DNA from: an uncultured Acetatifactor sp.
GTDB taxonomy: Bacteria > Bacillota > Clostridia > Lachnospirales > Lachnospiraceae
DNA length: 30,218 nucleotides
Direction of reading: 5' to 3'
Assembly: GCA_910577665.1 (NCBI GenBank)
Contig: CAJTOJ010000037.1
Span: forward strand, 1 to 30,218
Position 1 is the first letter of the stretch, and each line of letters starts with the position of its first letter. Below, piece after piece: positions 24,446-30,218 of the stretch. The notes beneath the pieces are model-generated. The model did not search any database, was not told the origin of the DNA, and saw nothing but the letters and a program-made list of their open reading frames with translations. The translations under genes were made by a program, and so were the position numbers.

Positions 24446-24583
24446 GCAGGGCTGTGGGAAGGAACCGTCTTTATGCCACTTTCATACATAGTTTATGTTT
24501 TTCTTAGAAAACGGACACAGAATGAACACAATTCTTCTGTAAGATAAATCTTAGATAGTTGATGTAGAAATCACTATCTCCCC

Positions 24584-24641
24584 CCTCATAAGAAGCAGAA
24601 TCCCCCTGGTGAAAGCCAGGGGGATTCTGCTTCTTATGAGG
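24584..24641. repeat. 26-bp perfect inverted repeat with 6-nt loop
   Basis: The 26-nt arms at 24584-24609 and 24616-24641 are perfectly complementary around TGAAAG. It lies 138 bp after recJ and 67 bp from the convergent DUF2461 fragment. No T-tract follows on either strand, so a simple intrinsic terminator is not well supported, though bidirectional transcription blocking is possible. The rest of the 263-bp gap (24446-24708) shows only a 7-bp repeat pair, GGGACAA/TTGTCCC. Confidence 0.8.
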
Positions 24642-24708
24642 TGCCGGCATGTGGGACAAGCCTTGTGGAGTACCGGGGGTTGTCCCTGACTGCAATTGGA
24701 AGGGCTTA

Positions 24709-25068
24709 TCACCTGGCCGGCATCTGAAAATCTACCAGTGCTTTGTTCAAGTAATCGTTAAAAGGTTTCATGATGCGAAAAAGCGCGGTTGCTTTTGTGA
24801 GAAAGGCCTCAGCATCCTGTAGCTCTTCATCTGCGATGGGATATTCCAGATACCAGCTTTTATACTTCAAATATTCTGCCTGCGGATGGCTCTTGTCATA
24901 TCCGGCTGGGACATTTTTCAGTACCGCTCCATGTACGGAGAAATATTTCTGGAATTCCGGGTCTTTGATAATGGCTTCTAATTCTTTTCCGTTTGGTACG
25001 ATGTAGTCCCGTACCATGGTGGTTGCCTCCTTGAACATATCTGCAAACAGAACACCACCTAAAAAGGA
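24709..25068 (-). pseudogene. DUF2461-family gene, 5'-truncated; C-terminal half remains
   Basis: The reading frame encodes the C-terminal half of a DUF2461 (TIGR02453-type) protein: KELEAIIKDPEFQKYF, LKNVPAGYDKSHPQAEYLKYKSW and FRIMKPFNDYLNKAL. Family members are about 220 residues. Family-like sequence (SFLGGVLFADM) continues upstream of the first ATG at 25038 to about 25068, showing that the 5' half was lost, not merely misannotated; the same frame meets a stop near 25200. A strong AAGGAGG lies eight bases before an internal ATG at 25017, so a 102-residue fragment could still be made. The family's function is unknown. Confidence 0.75.
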
Positions 25069-25250
25069 CTGGTAAGTGCCAGGTCTCTCTGGGTAAGGTT
25101 GTGCTGTTTTCTTCGCTCCTTCAGATTCACATGGATACCTCCCTTTGTACTTTGCCAGAAGATAAAAAGCTGACTTTAGTATACGCCTTTTCGCGTATGC
25201 CGGTTAGGGGGATTTTGAATTGTGAGATTATATGGAATAGAGTATGTTAT

Positions 25251-25353
25251 TGTTCACTTGTGCCACCGCAAGGTGTTGTCACGCGCTTCCGGCGTGACAA
25301 ACCCGAGACTGCCGTGCAGTGCATCTGTTGCTGTGAACGGAGTGAACAGTAAC
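25251..25353 (+). repeat. Structured intergenic repeat family R1, copy B
   Basis: This is the second copy of the element at 5794-5931. The core at 25271-25312 aligns base for base in length with copy A and keeps ACAAACCCGAGACTGC exactly, while the loop of the TCACGC/GCGTGA hairpin differs. The long 10-bp arm of copy A is reduced to a few bases. The outer stem is TGTTCAC/GTGAACA and the alternative stem GTTGCTGT/ACAGTAAC. It occupies much of the gap between the DUF2461 fragment and the AraC-type gene. Confidence 0.75.
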
Positions 25354-25440
25354 CAGGGTATCATTTGGATGATATGGTCAGAAAGGATGAACCAGACAAA
25401 CTGGTGCAAGCATGGACAGGACTTTTAGGGCATGATACAC

Positions 25441-25446
25441 TATAAT
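25441..25446 (+). promoter_or_regulatory. Probable -10 box of the AraC-type gene
   Basis: A perfect TATAAT lies 27 nt before the GTG start. No convincing -35 is seen at 16-18 nt spacing, so the promoter may need an activator. Apart from this box, repeat R1 copy B and remnants of the DUF2461 gene, the 434-bp gap holds nothing recognisable. Confidence 0.4.
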
Positions 25447-25472
25447 CAGTATAACAGGCAGGAGGAAACAAA

Positions 25473-26390
25473 GTGATGATCCAACTGATACAGCAGGCAA
25501 TACACTATATGGAAGAGCACATATGCGAAGACCTCCGTTTTACTGACGTGGCAAAACATGTACACATGTCAAGCTATCAGTTTCACCGGACCTTCCGTTT
25601 TCTTGCAGGAATGACAGCCAATGAATACATCCGGAAGAGGCGCCTGTCATTGGCGGCCAGGGAACTGCAGACTACAAAATGTTCGGTGATAGATGTGGCA
25701 TATAAGTACGGCTATGAATCGCCGGAAAGCTTCTCGAAGGCTTTTTTACGGTTTCACGGTGTAACGCCTAAGCAGGCAAAGCAAAAAGGCACAAAACTAC
25801 ACTTGTTTAATCCGCTTGTCATAAAAATCATACTGGAAGGTGGTAGCGTTATGGATTATAGAATTGAGCATAGGCAGAAGCAGCAGTTCCTTGCACTGGT
25901 AAGGGATTTCCCCAACGAAATAACCAATGATGACCAGGATCACAGTATCCCCGACTTCTGGTCAGAATGTTCCGGGAAGAACCTGATTGGCCCCATGCAG
26001 CAGCTCAGGGTGGAAGGGAAAAGGGATCTATATGGCCTGTGCGCCCCCGTCAGAGACAGTGAGACCCATTTCCGCTATGGGATCGGTATCCTGGTTGACG
26101 GGGACACGGATGTCACCAGACTGGAGTATTTTACGGAAAACGGCTATACGATCTGGGAGACGGATCCTGCAGATTATGCCGTGTTCCAGTGCTTTGGACC
26201 TAACGGCGATTGCCTGGGAGAGACCTGGAGTAAGTTTTTCAAGGAGTTCGTGCCCCAGACAGGCTATGAGCAGACGGACGATGCGGACTATGAGATTTAC
26301 TTCGAAAAAGGAGAGAAGGGACTGTTCTGTGAACTGTGGGTTCCTGTAAGACAGATAGCAGAAAACCAAGCAGGAAAGGCAACGGTCTAG
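25473..26390 (+). CDS. AraC-family regulator with GyrI-like effector-binding domain
   Basis: The 305-residue product begins with an AraC/XylS DNA-binding domain (about residues 1-108): FTDVAKHVHMSSYQFHRTFRFLAGMTANEYIRKRRLSLAARELQ for the first helix-turn-helix and VIDVAYKYGYESPESFSKAFLRFHGVTPKQAK for the second. Residues about 125-300 form a GyrI-like/SOUL-fold ligand domain (YGLCAPV..., DYAVFQCFGPNGDCLGETWSKFFKEFVP, DYEIYFEKGEKG). Such proteins sense hydrophobic drugs or cations. AGGAGG precedes a GTG at 25473 by 7 nt and an ATG at 25476 by 10; either is usable. It could regulate itself, as no drug pump lies directly adjacent on its strand. Confidence 0.9.
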   Translation: MMIQLIQQAIHYMEEHICEDLRFTDVAKHVHMSSYQFHRTFRFLAGMTANEYIRKRRLSLAARELQTTKCSVIDVAYKYGYESPESFSKAFLRFHGVTPKQAKQKGTKLHLFNPLVIKIILEGGSVMDYRIEHRQKQQFLALVRDFPNEITNDDQDHSIPDFWSECSGKNLIGPMQQLRVEGKRDLYGLCAPVRDSETHFRYGIGILVDGDTDVTRLEYFTENGYTIWETDPADYAVFQCFGPNGDCLGETWSKFFKEFVPQTGYEQTDDADYEIYFEKGEKGLFCELWVPVRQIAENQAGKATV

Positions 26391-26393
26391 GTC

Positions 26394-26422
26394 TTGACAA
26401 CTCCTGGCGGGAATGGTATCAT
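26394..26422 (+). promoter_or_regulatory. Promoter of the thrS T-box transcript
   Basis: A perfect TTGACA, a 17-nt spacer and TATCAT start 4 nt after the AraC-type gene stop. The transcript would start near 26429, just ahead of T-box stem I. Confidence 0.75.
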
Positions 26423-26428
26423 GGGTAC

Positions 26429-26690
26429 CAAGTCAACATAAGGAAAAGCGATGACGGAAACGAGTAGCATAGGAAGAGCAGACAGAGAGGGCATCATCTG
26501 GTGGAAGATGCCTATGTGGATCTTATGTGAAAACCATTCCCAAGCTGTAATACAGAAAGTAGAGTAAGTATTACCGTATACCTGCGTTAAAGGTTAGGGT
26601 TTGATAGAATCCGAAGTGAAAAATTGAGGTGGAACCGTGCGATATGCACCCTTAAAGATACAGTGAACGTGTCTTTAAGGGTGTTTTCTT
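26429..26690 (+). promoter_or_regulatory. T-box riboswitch (tRNA-Thr sensing) with attenuator
   Basis: The leader senses uncharged tRNA and controls thrS read-through. It has the purine-rich AGAGAG segment of stem I (about 26502), a likely specifier ACC at 26533-26535 in GAAAACCATT, and the conserved T-box GAGGTGGAACCGTG near 26626. A terminator follows: CACCCTTAAAGATA (26647-26660) pairs with TGTCTTTAAGGGTG (26670-26683), then TTTTCTT. ACC is a threonine codon, which fits the downstream gene. The exact specifier placement was judged by eye; the T-box core and terminator are secure. Confidence 0.92.
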
Positions 26691-26727
26691 ATGTGGACTT
26701 AAAATCAAATGGAAGAGAGGAAATAAA

Positions 26728-28500
26728 ATGAAGATCATGATGAAAGACGGTTCCATCAGGGAGGCTGGCTTTGAGGAGGAACTGGGGAGAAATGCATTCA
26801 GACACACCACGGCACATATCCTGGCCCAGGCAGTAAAGAGGCTATATCCGGATACCAGATGTGCAATAGGGCCGTCTGTTGCGGAAGGGTTTTACTATGA
26901 TTTTGACTTTCGCTTCCGCTTTACGGAGGATCATTTCGCGGAAATTGAAGCAGAAATGAGAAAAATCGTAAAGGAAAACCTACAGCTGAAGCATTTTCAT
27001 GCAGGCCGGCAGGAAGCCATGCAGGCCATGGAGGAGAGAAACGAGACCTACAAGATGGAGATACTGAAGGCGCTGCCGGAAGGGGAAGAAATCAGCTTTT
27101 TCAAGCAGGGGGAATATGTGGAGATGTGCGCCGGACCCCATGTGGCATATACAAGTGCCATCAAGGCATTCAAGCTGTTGTCCGTTGCAGGGGCCTATTG
27201 GCAGGGGGACGAGAAGAACCGGATGCTCACCAGGATATATGGGACATCTTTTCCCAGTGGGAAGATGCTGGAGGAATACCTGGACCGGCTGGAAGAAGCA
27301 AAGAGAAGGGACCACAGAAAATTGGGAAGGGAACTGGGGCTGTTTGCATTGTCCGAGGAAGGGCCGGGTTTTCCATTTTTCCTGCCGAAAGGAATGATAT
27401 TGAAGAACCTGCTGGTTGACTATTGGCGGAAGATCCACGCCAGGGAGGGGTATGTGGAGATCTCCACGCCGGTCATATTGAACCGCCAGCTCTGGGAAAC
27501 CTCCGGACACTGGGAGCATTATAAGGATAAAATGTTCACAACCATGATTGACGGGGCAGATTATGCCATAAAGCCTATGAGTTGCCCGGGCGGTATGCTG
27601 GTATATAAAATGGAACCCCGCTCTTACCGTGATTTCCCCATGCGGGTCAGCGAACTGGGACTGATACACAGAAATGAGAAATCAGGCACACTGCACGGCC
27701 TTATGCGCGTCCGCTGCTGTACACAGGATGATGCCCACATTTTCATGACCCAGGAGCAGGTACAGGACGAGATAAAGGGGGTGGCCCGCCTGATAGATGA
27801 GGTGTATACCCATTTTGGATTCCGCTATCATGTGGAGTTGTCCACGAGACCGGAGCATTCCATCGGAAGTGACGCGGATTGGGAGATGGCAACAGACGGC
27901 TTGAAAAGTGCACTGGAGGATCTGCATCTTCCCTATGTGGTAAATGAGGGGGACGGGGCATTCTACGGGCCGAAGATTGATTTCCATCTGGAAGATTCTA
28001 TCGGGAGGACATGGCAGTGCGGGACAATCCAGCTGGATTTCCAGTTGCCGCAGCGCTTTGGGGCAGAATACACCGGAGAAGATGGCAAGAAGCACAGACC
28101 CATTATGATACACAGGGTGGTATTCGGTTCCCTGGAGAGGTTCCTGGGTATCCTGATAGAACATTTTGCAGGGAAATTCCCCCTATGGCTTTCCCCGGTA
28201 CAGGTAAAGATATTACCTATCTCGGATAAATATAGGGAGTATGCAATAGAAACGGAGCGGGTCTTACAAAAAGCGGGGCTGCGCTGCGAAGTGGATGGAA
28301 GGGCTGAGAAAATCGGCTACAAGATAAGATCTGCACGGCTGGAAAGAGTGCCCTATATGCTTGTCATCGGCCAGAAGGAGATGGAGACGGGCAGTGTATC
28401 CGTCCGCAGGAGGCAGGAAGGTGACCTGGGAAATATGCCGGTAGGGGATTTGCTGGAAATGCTCCGCAAGGAGGGGATCCAGGAAGGCAAAATTGCATAG
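26728..28500 (+). CDS. thrS: Threonine-tRNA ligase lacking the TGS domain
   Basis: Class II synthetase that charges tRNA-Thr. The 590-residue product has the editing domain residues His26 and His30 (HTTAH) and Cys134 and His138 (CAGPH). The catalytic core carries PMSCPGGM (zinc ligand Cys286), TQDDAHIF (zinc ligand His337) and motif 3 in HRVVFGSLERF, with the anticodon-binding domain after about 490. Standard ThrRS is about 640 residues; here the N-terminal TGS domain is missing, as the editing His pair sits 47 residues earlier than in the E. coli enzyme. RVRCCTQDDAHIF has two Cys where RGF or RQF is usual. The AGAGAGGAAATAAA leader fixes the start. Confidence 0.95.
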   Translation: MKIMMKDGSIREAGFEEELGRNAFRHTTAHILAQAVKRLYPDTRCAIGPSVAEGFYYDFDFRFRFTEDHFAEIEAEMRKIVKENLQLKHFHAGRQEAMQAMEERNETYKMEILKALPEGEEISFFKQGEYVEMCAGPHVAYTSAIKAFKLLSVAGAYWQGDEKNRMLTRIYGTSFPSGKMLEEYLDRLEEAKRRDHRKLGRELGLFALSEEGPGFPFFLPKGMILKNLLVDYWRKIHAREGYVEISTPVILNRQLWETSGHWEHYKDKMFTTMIDGADYAIKPMSCPGGMLVYKMEPRSYRDFPMRVSELGLIHRNEKSGTLHGLMRVRCCTQDDAHIFMTQEQVQDEIKGVARLIDEVYTHFGFRYHVELSTRPEHSIGSDADWEMATDGLKSALEDLHLPYVVNEGDGAFYGPKIDFHLEDSIGRTWQCGTIQLDFQLPQRFGAEYTGEDGKKHRPIMIHRVVFGSLERFLGILIEHFAGKFPLWLSPVQVKILPISDKYREYAIETERVLQKAGLRCEVDGRAEKIGYKIRSARLERVPYMLVIGQKEMETGSVSVRRRQEGDLGNMPVGDLLEMLRKEGIQEGKIA

Positions 28501-28566
28501 GAATGTGTCCTGTGGACATATTGCAATGGTGGCCTTCGCGGCAGGGGGGGACAGGATATGGGCAGC

Positions 28567-29187
28567 TTACAGCAGCTGGTATGTTCTCTTTCCCAGCCTT
28601 TTAACGACTCCATCCGCCTCGCATTGGTTCAGTATTCTCTGAAGCTGCCTTGGACTGCAATGGAGATGAAAAGCTGCCTGCTCGATTCCTTTTAACGTCC
28701 CATGCCTACATTTATATTCCATGCAGGACAGGACACGTTCCATAAGGGAAGCGGGAGCAGCTTCAATGGTAGTGATTGCCCCGATTTTAGCTGCAAGGCT
28801 TTTGCAGATCAGTTCCAGGAACTTGCTGCTGGAGAGCAGTCTGTCCCTGTGCTTTTCAATTGCAAAGGAAATGCAGATGAGGCTTTCTACGGCTTGTGCA
28901 TAAATATTGTTGCTCTTGGGATAAAAGATATCCATGTCCCCGAGAAAGTAGTCTGCTGTTCCATTTGACAGGGAATAGTGTGTCCCGTCATCACGGACAA
29001 AATAGATGTTGAGGGAACCCTGTTCCACAATCTGGAATAAGCGTTCCTTCTGAAAAGGCGAACTTACAAATTCGCCTTTTTCATATTTTATCAGATAATA
29101 TTCCAGGTCCAGAGATGCAAGCACACTATGGTATTTGCTTCTGGCAATACAAGCATCCACTTCTGCCTTTGTATAGATTCGCTCCAC
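28567..29187 (-). CDS. Crp/Fnr-type transcriptional regulator
   Basis: The roughly 206-residue product has an N-terminal cyclic-nucleotide-binding-like beta-roll (LIKYEKGEFV, VEQGSLNIYFVRDDG, YFLGDMDIFYP) and a long dimer helix near 110-140. A C-terminal winged helix contains GIEQAAFHLHCSPRQLQRILNQCEADGVVKRLGKRTYQLL. A TTG at 29226 would extend it, but AAGGGAG lies five bases before the GTG at 29185-29187, which I choose. There is no obvious cysteine cluster for an iron-sulfur centre, so the effector is unknown. It is divergent from the MATE-type gene and probably controls both through the palindrome between them. Confidence 0.85.
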   Translation of the reverse strand: MERIYTKAEVDACIARSKYHSVLASLDLEYYLIKYEKGEFVSSPFQKERLFQIVEQGSLNIYFVRDDGTHYSLSNGTADYFLGDMDIFYPKSNNIYAQAVESLICISFAIEKHRDRLLSSSKFLELICKSLAAKIGAITTIEAAPASLMERVLSCMEYKCRHGTLKGIEQAAFHLHCSPRQLQRILNQCEADGVVKRLGKRTYQLL

Positions 29188-29200
29188 AGTATCTCCCTTC

Positions 29201-29220
29201 AACAGGACATTTGTCCTGTT
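29201..29220. promoter_or_regulatory. 20-bp perfect palindrome, likely Crp/Fnr-type operator
   Basis: AACAGGACA-TT-TGTCCTGTT is a perfect 9-bp inverted repeat with a 2-bp centre. It lies 13 bp upstream of the regulator GTG, beside its ribosome binding site, and abuts the -35 region of the divergent MATE promoter. Dyads of this size beside Crp/Fnr genes are usually their binding sites. Confidence 0.65.
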
Positions 29221-29248
29221 TTTCAAATTTATCTTACAGTATTATAAT
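29220..29248 (+). promoter_or_regulatory. Promoter of the MATE-type gene
   Basis: TTTTCA (4 of 6), a 17-nt spacer and a perfect TATAAT lie 27 nt before the ATG at 29276. The -35 touches the palindrome, so a bound regulator could activate or block it. Confidence 0.55.
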
Positions 29249-29275
29249 GAAAAAAGCAAATGAGGAATCGCAAAC

Positions 29276-30218
29276 ATGACATCCGTTTATGAAGAAAAAA
29301 GATTTCCAAGGCAATTATGCGGGTGGGACTGCCAGCCATGCTGGGGCAGCTCACCACATTGATCTATAATATTGCCGATACATTTTTTGTCTCATTGACA
29401 AAGGAGCCTGCAATGATTGCGGCAGTGACATTATGTGCGCCTATATTGCTGATTATTATGTCTATTGCCTGTATTTTTGGGATGGGAGGAAGCAGTGTTA
29501 TAGCCAGGTTACTGGGAGAGGGGAAGAAGGAAGAATCTGGCGGGTAATGCAGTTCTGCATCTGTGCAATGGCTCTTGCAGGCATTCTTACCCTTATGCTG
29601 GGACTGGTATTTTTAAGGCCTTTGGCGGGGGTATCCGGGGCAGATGCAGACAATATGGGTTATACCTGTGATTATCTGAAATGGATTTTTGCAGGTGCGC
29701 CTTTTATAATGCTGGCCAATGGTTTTGTCCATCTGTTCCGCTCAGTTGGCCTGGTGAAGGAAGGCACCATTGGGCTGGTGCTTGGGAATGTAATCAACAT
29801 GGTGCTGGATTATGTTTTTATCGCGGTTCTGGGATGGGGAACAGCAGGAGCAGCTCTTGCAACATCCTTAGGATTCGTATGTGCTTCAGTATACTATATG
29901 GCCTGCATGATCCGGGAAGCACGGAATTAGTGCCACTGACACCAAAACGCCTTTTACCGAATGCGGCAATGGTACGCAGTGTGGTAAGCATCGGTATTCC
30001 AGGTGCCCTTATTACTGTACTTATGAGTGTTTCCAACATTGTGCTTAACAACTATATCGGCATTTACGGGTCTGATGCAGTGGCTTCGTATGGCATTGCA
30101 TACAAACTGGACATGATTCCCATTCTGTTGTCAGTAGGGTTATCCCAGGGCGTTGCTCCCCTGGTAGGTTATTATTGCATTGGGAAAAGCATTAAAATCA
30201 CTGACTATTACAGTGCTA
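29276..30218 (+). pseudogene. MATE-family efflux transporter, frameshifted and cut by window edge
   Basis: Three frames together encode a MATE (multidrug and toxin extrusion) protein: MRVGLPAMLGQLTTLIYNIADTFFVSL (29317-29547), then VMQFCICAMALAGILTLMLG...VLDYVFIAVLGWGTAGAALAT (to 29930), then MVRSVVSIGIPGALITVLMSVSNIVLNNY and GVAPLVGYY to the window end. Breaks lie near 29540 and 29925, each repaired by one extra base. A third probable break is in the A-tract near 29295, since the likely start is the ATG at 29276 (GAGGA 9 nt upstream; MTSVYEEK). Either the gene is dead or the assembly has single-base deletions here. It is divergent from the Crp/Fnr-type gene. Confidence 0.8.

Noticed and set aside
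29276..30218. Programmed frameshifting as the explanation of the split MATE gene
   Set aside because: Two or three shifts would be required, without slippery heptamers and downstream structures at the two clear breaks.
1..30218. CRISPR array, tRNA or rRNA genes
   Set aside because: No regularly spaced direct repeats and no tRNA- or rRNA-like sequences were seen on reading the window.

Overview
The window looks like a chromosomal piece of a Clostridia genome, most likely Lachnospiraceae. The base composition is moderately GC-rich. Start sites carry AGGAGG-type ribosome binding sites, promoters are of the sigma-A type, thrS has a T-box leader, and pyrB is split from pyrI. The mix of small ABC/two-component cassettes with abundant structured intergenic repeats also fits. 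No species is claimed. There are no rRNA, tRNA or CRISPR signals and no intact insertion sequence.

Layout. 1-5010: the tail of an ABC ATPase, then a minus-strand group (nitroreductase, pyrB, pyrI and a large cytoplasmic hydrolase-like protein with chitobiase-type and discoidin-like C-terminal domains). 5010-6465: a PH-domain protein and a small membrane protein, separated by two structured repeats. 6666-10526: an OmpR regulator, an ABC ATPase, an ABC-2 permease and a histidine kinase, which together form a BceRS/lantibiotic-resistance-like cassette. 10512-16526: a promoter-to-terminator unit with a LytTR regulator, a GHKL kinase, a tightly coupled 44-codon small ORF and two ABC exporter half-transporters. 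16593-21396: a BlaI-type repressor, a lipoprotein, a sigma factor, a coupled membrane anti-sigma-like protein with an internally duplicated outer domain, and a lone winged helix. 21405-24445: a Pro-rich hypothetical protein, a one-domain EamA protein and RecJ. 24584-26390: a 26-bp perfect hairpin, a truncated DUF2461 gene and an AraC/GyrI-like regulator. 26394-28500: a T-box leader and a ThrRS that lacks the TGS domain. 28567-30218: a Crp/Fnr-type regulator with a 20-bp operator-like palindrome, facing a frameshifted MATE transporter gene that runs off the window.

The most unusual content is intergenic and regulatory. One structured repeat family has two copies (5794-5931 and 25251-25353), and its compensatory base changes fit two mutually exclusive stems. 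A second pair of multi-hairpin elements (5135-5301 and 22389-22558) shares a module ending in a GAAA-capped stem whose sequence differs but whose pairing is kept. The small ORF at 12806-12940 is a candidate peptide partner for the LytTR/ABC unit. All functional assignments come from reading the sequence; no database search was run.
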